Assembly: GCA_021442155.1 (NCBI GenBank)
Contig: CM038216.1
Coordinates: 84,726,945 to 84,790,944, forward strand
Origin: Cymbidium sinense
Taxonomy: Eukaryota > Streptophyta > Magnoliopsida > Asparagales > Orchidaceae
Reading direction: 5' to 3'
Length of the DNA stretch: 64,000 nucleotides
Part shown: positions 24,058-36,790 of the stretch, piece by piece
Position numbering within the stretch: the stretch's first letter is position 1
How the letters are laid out: each line of letters begins with the position of its first letter
Made by a program: the position numbers and the translations under genes
The notes under the pieces: model-generated
The model's database searches: none
Told to the model about the DNA's origin: nothing
Seen by the model: only the letters and a program-made list of their open reading frames with translations

Positions 24058-25271
24058 ACCCAAAAAACCCTAAACCCTAAACTAAAACCTGAACCCTAAA
24101 CCTAAAACCTAATTCCTAAACCCTAAACCCTAAACCCTAAACCCTAAAAACCTAAACCTAAATAAAATAAAACATAAAAATAAAATAAATAAATAAACCA
24201 AAAATGAAATAAAATAAAAGAATTAAATAAAAAAAAAACCTAAACTAAAGCCTAAATCTAAACCAAAAAATAAAAACTAAACTAAAATAAAATAAATAAA
24301 AACCTAAACTAAACGGAAAAAAAACCTAAAAATAAAAAAGTTAAATAAAATAAAAACTAAATGTAAAAAAACCTAGAATAAAATAAAATAAAAACTATAT
24401 AAAAACCTAATCCTAAAAGATAAACCAAATATATAAAAAATTAAACAAATACCTAAACTAAAAAAAAAACTTAAACCTAAAATAAATAAAATAAAATAAA
24501 TATAAACCTAAACTAAAATAAACTAAACTAAAATAAATAAAACATAAACTTAAACTTAAAATAAACTAAACCTAAACCCTAAAATAAATAAAATAAAATA
24601 AACTAAAAATAAACCTAAACCTAGATAAAAAAAACTAAAATAAAAACCTAAAATCTAAACCTAAAAAAATAAAAGAAATACCTAAAAGTGAAACCTAAAA
24701 ATAAAAAAAATAAAATTAAACTAAAAAATAAAAATAAATCTAAACCTAAACCTAAAAAATAAACTTAATAAAAAACCTAATCTAAAATAAATAAACCTGA
24801 AATAAATAAACTAAACTAAATAAAAATAAAATATAAACCAAAATATAAAAAAGATAAAATAAACTAAAATAAATAAAAAATAAATATATTTAGACTTTAC
24901 TCAAATTTAAAAAAAAAACCCTAAACCCTAAACCCTAAAACTAACATTGAACCGTAAACCCTAAACCTCTACCCTTAAACCCTTAACCATAAATCCTAAA
25001 AAACCCTAAACCCTAAACCCTAAACCATAAACTAACCCTAAACTCTAAACCCTAAACCCTAAACCATAAACCCTAAAATACTAAACCCTAAAACACTAAA
25101 CCTTAACCCCTAAACTAATCCTAAACCTTAAACTAACCCTAAATCCTAAGCTAACCCTAAACCTTAAACCCTAAACCCTAAAAATTCTAAACCCTAAACC
25201 CTAAAGCTTAAACACTAAACCCAAAACCCTAAAACCCCAAACCCCTACCCCTAAATGCCAAACCCTAAAAA
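24058..25271 (+). repeat. Satellite unit J (full, worn end)
   Basis: CCCTAAA block 24061-24140, core from about 24145. A worn end landmark at 24889-24908 (TTTAGACTTTACTCAAATTT) is followed by a CCCTAAA block to about 25268. Confidence 0.75.
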
Positions 25272-26061
25272 CATTAAAACCTAAATCTAAACTAAATAAA
25301 ACCTAAAAAAAAATAAACCAAAAAACTTAAACCTTAATAAAATAAATATAAATTAATATAATTAAAACCTAAACAAAAGCCTAAACCTAAACCTAAAAAT
25401 AAAATAAAATAACCTAATTAAAATAAACTATAATAAAATAAATATAAACCTAAACTAACCTAAAATAATAAAATAAATGTAAGAATAAAAAACCTAAATA
25501 AAATAAAAATAAATTTTAAAATTAAAATAAAATAAACCTAAAATAAACCTAAAATATAATAAAATAAAAACTAAATAAAAAACTAAACCTAAAATTAAAA
25601 CCTAAACCCTGAACTAAAAAAAAAGCTAAACCTAAAATAAAAATAAAATAAATAAAATATAGTAAACCTAAACATAAAATAAAATAAAATAAATTAAAAT
25701 AAATAAAACCTAAACCTAAACCTAAACTTAAACCATAAACTAAATAAAATAAAATAAACTAAAAATAAACCTAAACCTAAAATGAAAAGTAAAACCTAAA
25801 ATAAACATAAAATAAAAACCTAAACCTAAACCTAATCCTAAAATAAAAAATAAAACCTTAACCTAAAAAAAAAATAAAAGTCAACTAAAAAAGAAACCTA
25901 AACCTAAACCTAAACCTAAAAAAATAAACTAAAGTAAAAAACCTATACTAAAATAAATAAACCTAAAATAAATAAATTAAACTAAATAAAAAAAATAAAC
26001 ATAAATAGAAATAAGAAATAAAATAAACTAAAATAAATAAAAAATAAACTAAATAAATAAA
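25272..26061 (+). repeat. Satellite unit K (end replaced by GR-RBP tail)
   Basis: The start is at about 25275 and the middle at about 25600. The core runs to AACTAAATAAAT at about 26060 and there joins a GR-RBP tail instead of the end landmark. Confidence 0.75.
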
Positions 26062-26103
26062 AAAGAAATGTTGAATCTGATATAGTTCTCTATTTATAAA
26101 AAA
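26062..26103 (+). pseudogene. GR-RBP 3' UTR tail, copy 8
   Basis: About 40 bp (AAGAAATGTTGAATCTGATA, GTTCTCTATTT and an A-run) match the extreme 3' end of GR-RBP copies. The right flank again has CCCTAAACTAAAACTTGAAC. The rest is deleted. Confidence 0.8.
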
Positions 26104-26641
26104 CCAAAATCCCTAAACCCTAAACTAAAACTTGAACCTTAAACCTAAAACCTAAACCCTAAATTTTAAACCCTAAACCCCAAACCCTAAATCTTAAACG
26201 CTAAACACTAAACCTTAAACCTAAATCTTAAACCTTAAATAATAAACCCTAAACCCAAATCAAAAATCCTAAACCCTTTACCCGAAACCCTAAACCCTAA
26301 AAATTAAAATGTTAAAATCTAGACCTAAACTAATTAAAACTCGAAAATAAAATAAATAAAAAAATCTAAACCAAAATAAAATAAAAACATTAAGTAAAAC
26401 CTAAACCTAAACCTAAACCTAAATGAAAATATAATAAAAAAATAAAAGCTAAACTAAAATAAAATAAATAAATACCTAAACTAAATTACAAAATTAAAAA
26501 CTTAAATAAAATAAAAACTAAACCTAAAATAAAAATAAAATTAACCTAAAATTAAATAGAATAAAAACTAAATGAAAACCTAAACCTAAATAATAAACCT
26601 AAAATAAAAAATAAAACCTAGACCCTAAACAAAAAAAAAAT
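26104..26641 (+). repeat. Satellite unit L, left part, split by RTE insertion
   Basis: CCCTAAA block to about 26295, then core start at about 26305 and middle landmark at about 26622. The RTE element is inserted in the A-run of that middle landmark. The core continues at 29646. Confidence 0.8.
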
Positions 26642-26699
26642 AACAACAACAACAATAAGCCTTTATCCCACTAAGTGGGGTCGGCTACATGAATCGTTC

Positions 26700-28428
26700 A
26701 TCTGCCTCTACCTTTCTTAAAATAAGTCAAATCTAATGTATCTGTCTCCTAACCAGGTCATCGGACGACCGATGGTTTATGTGGCCAAATCATCTAAGGC
26801 GACTCTCTCTAATCTTATCTGCCACCGGAGCTACTCCAACTTTTTCCCGAACATGCTCATTTTACATTTTATCTCTAAGAGTAAAGCCACTCATCCCCTG
26901 AGCATCCTCATCTCTGTAACACTTAATTTAGTCTTATGCTTCTCTTTTATTGGCCAACATTTTGCACCATAAGTCATTGTAGGTCTTACCACCATCTTAT
27001 AAAATTTTCCTTAAGTTTTAATCACACACAGACATGCATTCCTCCACTTCAACCATCCAACTTGAATTCTACTAATAACATCTCCATCTATTTCACCATC
27101 ATTTTGAACAATAGAAAATATCTAAAATCACTCCACTCTTATTAATAACTTGTTCACCTAATTTCACAACACTACCAGTAGAACTTCTACAAATAAAATT
27201 ACACTCCATATATTCAGTTTTAGATCAACTTAAATGAAAACCTTTAGACTCTAATGTTGACCTCTATAATTCAAGTTTTTCTTGGACTCCCTCTCTAGTC
27301 TTATCAACAAGAAGAATATCATCAGCAAAAAGCATACACCAAGGTTCATCTTTCTATAAATGCTTAGTAAGAACATCCATAACTAAAGAAAAAAAAGATA
27401 AGGGCTTAAAGCTGATCCTTGATGTAATCCAATTGAAATGGGAAAATATTTTGTCAATCCTCCTTGTGTTTGGACACAAGTAACAACTCTAGTATATATA
27501 TTCTTAATGACTTGAATATAACCAATATTAACTCCTTTCTAGAACTCTCCAAAGAACATCTCTTGAAACTTTATCATAAGCTTTCTAAATCAATAAATAT
27601 CATATGTAAATCCTCCTTACTTTCTCTATACTTCTCTATCAAACCTCTTAACAAATGTATAGCATCCATAGTAGATCTACCTGGCATGAAACCAAACTGA
27701 TTGTGAGTAACTTTTGTATCACATCGTAACCAATGCTCAATTACTCTCTCCCATAATTTTAATGTATGACACATTAACTTAATTCCTCTATAATTTGCAC
27801 ACTCTTGTGCATCACCTTTATTCTTAAATATAGAAACCAACAAACTCTTTCTCCACTCATCTAGCATCTTTTTAGTCTTTAAAATAACATTAAAAAGATT
27901 TATAACCCAAGAAATTCCTTGATCTCCTAAACATTTCCACACTTCTATTGGAATTTCATCGGGTCCTACTACTTTTCCGCATTTCATTTTATTTAAAGCT
28001 TCTCTAACTTCAAATTTACTAATATGATGATAAAAATAAAATTCTCTATTTTTATTTAGGGTATTAAGGTTGCTAAAATCAATCCTACATTTAGATCCTT
28101 CATTGAAAATTTTATCAAAATATCTCATCCACCTATTTTCAATATCCTTTTCTAAGAAAAGCACTTTATTATCTTCATCCTTAATACACCTCACTTGAAC
28201 TAGGTCTTTACTTCTCCTATCTCTTTGGTTGGCTAACTTATACATACATCTTTCACCTTCTTTGGTATCTAATCTTTTGTATAAATCCCTAAAAGCTAAA
28301 TCTTTTGCATCATATATTACTTTCTTAGAATCTGTACAGGCAACTTTATATCTTTCCCAATTCTCCAAGTTTTTACATCTAAACCAAGTTTTATAACAAT
28401 GCTTCTTATTTCTTATCTTTTCTTGCAC
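26700..28428 (-). pseudogene. RTE reverse transcriptase and C-terminal domain (broken)
   Basis: The longest open piece (27574-28428) shows KMKCGKVVGPDEIPIEVWK, NYRGIKLMCHTLKLWERV and GFMPGRSTMDAIHLLRGLIE, the early RT blocks. After a stop at the FIDLE block, further frames give GLHQGSALSPYLF (about 27393-27435) and the catalytic FADDILLVDKT (FADD codons at 27318-27329). The C-terminal part (about 26768-26880) has VREKVGVAPVADKIRESRL and RWFGH, typical of RTE ORFs. The protein copies element RNA at the nicked target. Several stops downstream of 27574 inactivate this copy. Confidence 0.9.
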
Positions 28429-28572
28429 ACTCGACCACCACCAACTATTTTATTAAAAGAAGTTTTACTTTTGATTCTCCAAGCACATTTTTAGCAACTT
28501 GCTTAATTTAATTTCACTTGCTACTTTTTCCCACATAACATTAGCTTCTTTATGAACATCCCAAATTCTAAG

Positions 28573-29400
28573 CTAGTACTTTAAAATTTTTTTTTTATTT
28601 GTGTTCTTTAAGTGTCCCCATCTAATCCTATGATAATAATTTGATTTATTTTTCCTCTTCCAATATTTCATCTTAAAATCTAAAACTAACAATCGATGTT
28701 GGGTACTTAAACTTTCACTTGCAATGACCTTACAATATTTACAATCTAAACGATCTATTTTTCTTATCAAAACATAATCAATCTGTGTTTTACTAGATCC
28801 ATTTTTATAAGTAATAATATGTTTCTTAAATAAAGTATTAGTACAAAAAATCATCTAAGGCAAAATATAATATTGTCCTACCTTCTTCATTAGTCACTCC
28901 AAATCCATAACCACCATGAACACTTTTAAAGTCTTCTACCACTCTACCAACAAGTCCATTTAAATCTCCTCCCATAAATACTTTTTCTTCAAGAGGTATC
29001 TTTTGTATTAATCCATCTAATTCATTCCAAAATTTTTCTTTTGAGCTAACATCCAAACCTACTTGAGGAGCATAAACACTTATAACATTGATAATCTTAG
29101 TATCAACAATAATCTTTAAAGCTATAATTCTATCTCCACATTTATTAATATTTATAACATTATCCTTCAAACTTTTATCTATAATCACACCTACACCATT
29201 TCTAGTTCAACTTCTACCTGAATACCAAAGTTTAAAACCTAAACTATCAATCTCCTTGGCCTTCTCCCCAACCCATTTAGTTTCTTGAACACATAAAATA
29301 TTTATTTTTCTATGAACCATAATATCTATTAATTCCATTAATTTACCTGCCAGAGTACCTTTTATTCCAAGATCCTAACCTAATTCTAGTTTCATGGACT
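28573..29400 (-). pseudogene. RTE endonuclease domain (broken)
   Basis: Reading leftwards, ILCVQETKW (about 29276-29305) holds the conserved QET of the endonuclease/exonuclease/phosphatase fold. WYSGRS and NGVGVIIDKSL follow. The open piece at 28838-29188 has VISVYAPQVG and GGDLNG-x-VG, and FGVTNEEGRTIL at its end. The piece at 28573-28854 has the TQIDYVLIRK and STQHRLLVLDF segments with the terminal Asp/His motifs. The enzyme nicks target DNA to prime reverse transcription. Stops near 29205 and a frameshift at about 28850 break it. Confidence 0.85.
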
Positions 29401-29645
29401 AGCTTCTTTGCCCGCATTTGTCCATAATGTGTGAACCCTTGCTTATTTAACATCACCTGGCCAATGCAATGCTTGCACATTTTTCATTATCCTGTGGACG
29501 CCCTAGCATTAAGATAACAATGATTTAAAGGATTCAGGTCAAGATTATTTCGATAAGTTTTTTGCTGGTTGTCGACTACTTACCGCAACCCTCCACTTTT
29601 CACATCCTGACTTGGGATCGGCAAAGGTAGTCTTCTAAACAAAAA

Positions 29646-30705
29646 CAAAAATGAAAAAAAAAACAAAACCTAAAATAAAAGTAAAATAAACCTAAACCTA
29701 AACAAAAATAAATAAAACCGAAACCTAAACATAATCTTAAACTAAATAAATAAACCTAAACTAAAATATAAAAACTAAAAAGAAACTTAAAATAAACAAC
29801 ATAAAACCTAAACATTGAAAAATAAAATAAAAACCTAAACCTAAACCTAAACCTAAAAATAAAAAATAAAACCTAAACGAAAAAAATAAAAAAAACAACA
29901 CTAAAAAACAAACCTAAACCTAAACATAAAACTAAAAAATGAACTAAAATAAATAAACTAAAATAAAAACCTAAACATGAAATAAAATAAAAATAAAATA
30001 AAATAAAACCTAAATAAAAACCTAAACCTAAAAAGAAAACCTAAAAATAAATATAAAAAAAACCCTAAACCCTAAACTAAAAAAAAACCTAAACATGAAA
30101 TAAACAAAACAAAATAAACCTAATCCTAAAGGAAAATAAACTAAACTAAAATAAATAAAACCTAAACCTAAACCAAAACCCTAAACTAAATAAATAAAAC
30201 TTAAAAATAAACTTAAACATAAACTAAAAAAATAAAACTTAAAAATAAACCTAAAATGACAACCCAAAAACAAAACCTAAAAAAATAATATAAAAACCTC
30301 AACCTAAACCTATATATATAAAATAATACCTAAACCTAAAAAATATAATAAAATTAAAACTAAACTAAAAAATAAAAATAAACCTAAACCTAAACCAAAA
30401 AATTAAACTAATATAAAAACCTAAACTAAAATAAAGAAACTTAAAATAAATAAACTAAACTAAATAAAATAAAAAATAAACCTAAATATAAATAAAAAAT
30501 AAAACAAACAAAAATAATTAAAAAATAAACTAAATAAACCTAACCCTAATGATTGACTTAATTTAAAAAAAAATCCTAAACCCTAAACCCTAAATCGTAA
30601 GCCCTAAACTCTAAAACTAACTCTAACCATAAACCCTAAACCTTCAACCCTAAACCCCAAACCGTAAACACTAAAGCCTAAAAAACATTAAAACGAAAAA
30701 CAAAA
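29646..30705 (+). repeat. Satellite unit L continued, fused to a second partial core
   Basis: It resumes the core after the RTE with no loss of landmark order. A second middle landmark at about 30059 shows that two partial cores are joined without a CCCTAAA block between them. The end landmark is at 30544-30564 (CCCTAATGATTGACTTAATT). A short CCCTAAA block follows. Confidence 0.75.
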
Positions 30706-31402
30706 CATTAAACCCTAAAATAAATAAAAAACCCAAACCTAAAATAAAAATAAGATAAACATAATAAAATAAACCTAAACCTAAACTAAAATAAATAAAA
30801 CCTAAACCTAAATATAAAATAAGCTAAACCTAGACCTAAAGCTAAACTAAATAAAATAAAATAAACTAAAATAGACATAAATCTAAACTAAAAATAAAAC
30901 CTAAAAATAAACCTCAAACCTAAACCTAAAAAAATAAATAAAAACCCTAAACCTAAACCTAAAAGTCAAAAATAAAACCTATGAATAAAAATGATATAAA
31001 AATAAAACTCAACTAAAAAATAAACTTAAACCTAAACCTAATCCTAACAAATAAACTAAAATAAAAAACCTAAACTATAATAAATAAACTAAACTAAATA
31101 AAAAAAAAATAAACTTAAATAAAAATAAAAAATAAAATAAACTAAAATAAATAAAAAATAAACCTAAACCTATCGGTTTACTTAATTTAAAAAAAAACCA
31201 TAAACCCTAAACCCTAAAAAAACTCTAAACCATAAACCCTAAAAAAGCTTAAACCCTAAATCCTAAACCCTAAACCCTAAACCCTAAACCCTAAACCTAA
31301 ACCCTAACCCTAAACCTCACACCCTAAACCCTAAACCTAAGTAACTAAATAAATTAAAAAATAAACATAAACCCTAAAACTTAATAAACCTAAACCCTAA
31401 GA
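30706..31402 (+). repeat. Satellite unit M (3' half core)
   Basis: This has only the second half of a core, entering near the middle landmark. The end landmark is at 31169-31188 (CCTATCGGTTTACTTAATTT). A CCCTAAA block then carries the GR-RBP 5' flank (AAGTAACTAAATAAATTAAA at about 31338). Confidence 0.75.
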
Positions 31403-31827
31403 ATGGGCAGAACCTTGATAGTAGGAACTTCACCATCAACTAGGCTCAGTATAGATCTGGTAGTGGAGGGGAAGCTTGAGGTGGTTGTTATCGTAGTGGT
31501 GGTGGGAGATCTGAGATGCCGGGTGGATATGGTGGTCAAAAGCAGTGGTTATGGAGGTGGGAGGAGCAAGAGGCAGCCATGGTGGTGGCTAAGGGAGAGA
31601 CTGTGGATATGCTGTGGAGAGGTTGGTGGTTCATGGGAACCGGAAAGTAAAGAACGATCGATCCATTTGCTGGGAACTTTGTCTTTATAATGAGGCAATT
31701 CATCTATGGTTTTGATTTGCATGTTCATTTTTTATCTTTATATTGTCTTAGAAAACTTGTTACTTGGTTGATGAAATCAAAAGAAGAAATGTTGAATTTT
31801 AATTTATTTTCTGTTTAAAAAAAACCA
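31403..31827 (+). pseudogene. GR-RBP retropseudogene, copy 9
   Basis: It starts AATGGGCAGAACCTTGATAG (NGQNLDS), then RNFTIN and QAQYRSG-like residues to about 31465. The Gly-rich region is interrupted by indels, and the frame that stays open (31403-31690) switches phase to GYGGGRSK. A worn GNW segment, a 3' UTR with GTCTTAGAAAACTTGTTAC at about 31745 and an A-run at about 31818-31824 follow. The left boundary equals that of copies 2, 4 and 5. Not functional. Confidence 0.8.
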
Positions 31828-32689
31828 AAAACCCTAAACACTAAACTAAAACTTGAACGATAAACCTAAAACCTAAACCCTAAACCCTAAAAACTCTAAA
31901 CCCTAAACCCTAAACCCTAAACCCTAAAACCCTAAACTCAAACCTTGAACCCTAAAACCTAAACCCTAAACCCTAAACACTAAAAAAACTCCTAAACCCT
32001 AAACCCCAAACCCTAAACCCTAAACCGTAAACCCTAAACTAACCATAAACCCTAAAAAGCTAAAAACCTAAACCTAAACTAAATAAAACATAAAAAAACC
32101 TAAACCAAGATAAAATATAATAATAAAATAAAATAAAAACACAAGCTAAAACCTAAACATAAACTTAAACCTAGAGAGAAAGTAAAATAAAAAAAATAAA
32201 AACTTAAATAAAAGAAAATAAATAAAAACATAAACTAAACTAAGAAAATAAAAAACATAAAAAAAACTTAAATAAAATAAAACCTAAATGCAAAATAAAA
32301 TTAAAAAAATCCTAAGATAAAATAGAATAAAAATTAAATTAAAACTTAAACCTAAATAGTAAACCTAAAATTAAAATCTAAAAATAAATAAAAAGTAAAA
32401 TCTAAGCCTTAAACTAAAAAAAAAAAACCTAAACCTAAACCTTAAAACCCTAAACAAACACTAAACTCTAAACCCTAAATCGTAAAACAAACCTTAAACT
32501 CTAAACCCTAAACCCTAAACCTACAACCCTAAACATTAAACCCTAAAACCTAAAACCCTAAACCCTAAACCCTAAATTATAAACTTTAAACCCTAACCCT
32601 AAAACCCTTAACCTTATGCCCTAAACCCTAAACCCTAAAATCTACAACCCTATGCCATAAAACCTAAACCATAAACCTTAAACCCAAAA
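31828..32689 (+). repeat. Satellite unit N (5' half core)
   Basis: CCCTAAA block 31830-32050, core start at about 32056, middle landmark at about 32405. It then switches directly to a CCCTAAA block (32445-32690). Confidence 0.75.
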
Positions 32690-33571
32690 CCCTAAAAACC
32701 TAAACTAAATCAAACCTAAAAATAAAATAAATAAAAAACCAAAACCAAAATAAAATAACAACCTAGACTAAAACCTAAACCTATAAATAACATAAAATAA
32801 AAAATAAAAACTAAAATAAAATAAAATAAATAAAAACCTAAAATAAACTAAAAAATAAAATAAATCTAAAAATTAAAAACATAAATAAAATAAAAACTAA
32901 ACATAAAATAAAAAAAATAAACCTAAAATAAAATAAAATAAAAACTTAAATGGAAAAAATAAACCTAAAAATAAAAAATAAAACCTAAACGTAAAATATA
33001 AAATAAAATTAAAATTAAACTAAAAAATAAATATGAACCTCACATAAAGCTAAAATAAACTAAATAAAAAAATCCTAAAAAAATGACATAAATAAATAAA
33101 CTAAACTAAATAAAAAATAAGCATAAATAAAAATATAAAATAAACTAAAGAAACTAAATAATCATAAATGAACAATTTTACTTAATTTTAAAAAAAAAAA
33201 AAAACCCTAAACCCACCCTAATAAATCCTAAACCCTAAACCCTAAACCTCCCTAAACTCTAAACACTAAAATAACCTAAACCCCAAAACCATAAAACTCA
33301 AATATTATACCCTAAACTAAAAAAATGACCTAAACCCTAACTAAACTAAACCCTAAATTCTTAAACACTAAAACACTAAACCCTGAACACTAAACCCAAC
33401 CCTAACCCTAAACCCTAATCGTAAAACTAACCCTAAACTCTAAACCCTAAATCCTAAACCCTAAACCCTAAACCTTAAACCCTAACCATAAAATCCCTAA
33501 AATCTACAACCCTAGACCCTAAACCCTAAACCCATACCCTAAGCCCTAAACCCTAAACTATAAACCCTAAA
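32690..33571 (+). repeat. Satellite unit O (internally deleted)
   Basis: A short core of about 500 bp with start CTAAATCAAACCTAAAAATA at about 32700, a diagnostic AACCTCACATAAA at about 33036 and the end landmark at 33171-33189. The block to 33571 follows. It shares its deletion and diagnostic word with unit P. Confidence 0.75.
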
Positions 33572-34529
33572 CCCTAAAACCTAAACTAAATCAAACATAA
33601 AAATAAAATAAATGAAAAAACCTAAACTTAAATAAAATAAAAACCTAAACAAAAACATTAACCTAAACCTAAACCTAAACCACCAAAACAACATAAAATA
33701 AAATAAAATAAAAAATAAAATCTAAACTAAAATAAAATAAATAAAAACCTAAACTACACTAAAAAAAATAAAATAAACCTGAAAATAAAAACCTAAATAA
33801 AATAAAAACTAAATGTAAAATAAAAATAAAATAAGCCAAAAATAAAATAAAATAAAAACTTAAACCTATAAAATAAACTTAAAATAAAACATAAAAATAA
33901 ACAATAAAACCTAAACCAAAAAATAAAATAAAATTAAAATTAAACTAAAAAATAAACATAAACCTCACATAAACCTAATAAATAAACTGAAATAAAAATC
34001 TTAAACTAAAATAAATAAAAATAAAATAAATAAACTAAACTACGTAAAAAAAAACCTTAATAGAAATATAAAATAAACTAAATATACTAAATAAACCTAA
34101 ACGTACAAGTTTACTCAATGTTTTAAAATTATAAACCCTAAACCCCAAACCCTAAACACAAAATCCTAAACCCTAAACCCAAAACCCTAAACCCAAAAAC
34201 TAACCCTAAACCCCAAAAACCCTAAACCCTAAAGCCTAAACACTAAACCCTCAACCCTAAACCCTAAACCCTAAATCCTTAAACCCTAAAACCATAAAAC
34301 CCTAAATACTAAACCCTAACCCTAACCCTAAACCCTAAACTGCAAAATTAAACTTAAACTCTAAACCCTAAACCCTAAACACTAAACCTTAAACCTTAAA
34401 CCCTAAATCCCTAAACACTAAAACTTAAAATCTACAACCCTAGACCCTAAACCCTAAACCCCAAACCTTAAACCCTAAACCCTAAACCCTAACCAAAACT
34501 CCAAACCCTAAACCCTAAACCCTAAACCC
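33572..34529 (+). repeat. Satellite unit P (sister of O)
   Basis: Start CTAAATCAAACATAAAAATA at about 33578, diagnostic AACCTCACATAAA at about 33961 and worn end landmark at 34101-34124. The CCCTAAA block runs to 34529. Period from unit O is about 880 bp. Confidence 0.75.
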
Positions 34530-36530
34530 TAAAACCTAAACTAAATCAAAATTAAAAATAAAATAAGTAAAAAACCTAAACCTAAATAAAATAAAAAACT
34601 AAACTAAAGCCTAAACCTAAACCTAAACCTAAAAATAAAACAAAATAATAAATAAAAACTAAACTAAAATAAAATAAATAAAAACCTAAAGTAAACAAAA
34701 ATATAAAATAAACCTAAAAATGAAAAACCTAAAAAATAGTAAAAATTAAACATAAAATAAAAATAAAATAAATCTAAAATAAAATAAAATAAAAACTAAA
34801 TAAAAACATAAACCTAAAAAATAATACCTAAACCCTAATTTAAAAAAATCTAAACCTAAAATAAATAAAATAAAATAAACATAAACCTAAACTAAAATAA
34901 ACTAAACTAAAATAAATAAAACATAAACCCTAAACCATAAACTCTAAATCCTAAACCCTAAACCCTAAAAACCTAAAAGCCTAAACCTAAACTAAATAAA
35001 ACCTAAACAAATCAATAAATAAATAAATCTAAACCTAAATAAAATAAAATAAAAACCTAAACTACAACCTAGACTTAAACCTAAACCTAAACCTTAAAAT
35101 AAAAAAAATAAAAAGTGAAAACTAGACTAAAATAAAATAAATAAAGACCTAAACTAAACTAAAAAATAAAATAAACCTAAAAATAAAAAGCTTAAATAAA
35201 ATAAAAACTACAAGTAAAATAAACCTAAAATAAACCTTAAATTAAATTAAATAAAAACTTAAACCCAAAAAATAAACTTAAAAATAAAAAATAAAACATA
35301 AACCCTAAACTAAAAAAAACCTAAACCTAAAATAAATAAAATAAAATAAACATAAACCTAACCTAAAATAAACTAAACTAAAATAAATAAAACCTAAACC
35401 CTATACCCTAAACCCAAAACCCCAACCTTAAACCCAAATCCTAAAACCCAAAACCCTAAACCCTAAACCTTAAACCTAAATTACATAAAAACTAAAAATA
35501 AATAAAATAAAAAACTAAACCTAATTAAAAATAATAATAAAATAAAATAAAAACCTAAACTAAGACCAAAACAAAAACCTAAAAATAAAATGACAAAAAC
35601 TAAACTAAAATAAAATAAAAACTAAACTAAAATAAGTTAAATTAAAATTTAAACTAAATTAAAAAAAATACACCTAAAAATAAAAAATAAAAATAAAACT
35701 AAAACCTAAACCTAAACATTAATATAAAATAAAAAAGTGAAAATTAAGGTAAAATAAAATAAATAAAAACCTAAACTAAAATAAAAAATAAAATAAACTT
35801 AAAATAATAATCCTAAATAAAATAAAAACTAAACATAAAATAAAAGTAAAATGAACCTAAAATTAAATTAAATAAAAATCTAAAGCAAAAAAATTAAATT
35901 AAAAATAAAAAAATAAAACCTAAACCCTAAACAAAAAAAAACCTAAACTTAAAATAAACAAAATAAAATAAACATAAACCTAACCTAAAATAAACTAAAC
36001 TAAAAAATAAAACCTAAACCCTAAACCCTAAACCCCTAAACCCTAAACCCTAAACCCTAAAAATCTAAAATGCTAAACCTAAATTAAATAAAACCCAAAA
36101 ATAAATAAAATAAGAAACCTAAAACTAAATAAAAATAATAATAAGATATAGTAAAAACCTTAACAAAAGCCAAAACGTAAACCTAAACCTAAACCTAATA
36201 ATAAAATAAAATATAAAATAAAAACTTAATTAAAATAAAATAAATATAAAATTAGAACTAAACTAAAATAAATTAAATTAAAATCTAAACTAAACTAAAA
36301 AAATAAAATACACCTAAATAAAATCAACATAAAATAAACATAAAATAAAAACTGAACATAAAATAAACATAAAATAAACCTAAAATAAAATAAATAAAAA
36401 CTAAATAAAAACTTAAACAAAAAAAAAACCTAGAAATAATGCCTGAAAAAAAAAACCTAAACCTAAAATAAATAAAATAAAATCAACATAAAGCTAAACT
36501 AAAATAAACAAAACTAAAATAAATAAACCC
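34530..36530 (+). repeat. Tandem half-units Q, R, S, T
   Basis: Four consecutive short units start at about 34530, 34968, 35473 and 36060. Each has the core start, the middle landmark (about 34828, 35298, 35918; worn in T near 36447), then about 80-100 bp and an abrupt passage to a CCCTAAA stretch of only about 50-80 bp. The second half of the core and the end landmark are missing in all four, with closely similar right-hand breakpoints. Unit S holds an extra partial 5' segment. Confidence 0.7.
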
Positions 36531-36790
36531 ACAAACTAAAACCCTATAAACCCCAAAACCTACCCTAAACTGAGCCATATAAACCCTAGACTAAAAGAGC
36601 CAACATACCATACACTACACTAAACCTTTACCACACTGGGCCTCCAGGCTAAACCCCTGAGCCCTGGGCCTAAACCTACCTATCGTAAACTGACCCTAAA
36701 CCCTACTTACAGATTTAAACCCTGGGCCCCACCTAAATCCTGAGCCCTAAACTGACAGGCCTAAAGCCTGACCCTGACCTAAACATAATA
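36531..36790 (+). repeat. Anomalous G-containing CCCTAAA block
   Basis: Telomere-like sequence with unusual G and GG (for example GGGCCTCCAGG at about 36639, CCCTGGGCC at 36662, ACCCTGACC). No other block looks like this. It may be assembly or polishing noise or an old inserted fragment. No ORF or known element. Confidence 0.5.

Larger units (their letters stand above)
26642..29634 (-). mobile_element. RTE-clade non-LTR retrotransposon (LINE), decayed
   Basis: A minus-strand LINE of about 3 kb with an apurinic-like endonuclease followed by a reverse transcriptase. It ends in a short 3' tail of TTG repeats (reverse complement of AACAACAACAAC at 26643). The 3'-terminal GGGGTCGGCTACATGAATC-type stretch (about 26678-26696 on +) is common in plant RTE elements. 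It is flanked by CTAAACAAAAA on both sides (26625-26635 and 29635-29645), a plausible 11 bp target-site duplication. It is near full length for the clade but has multiple frameshifts and stops, so it is inactive. Confidence 0.9.
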
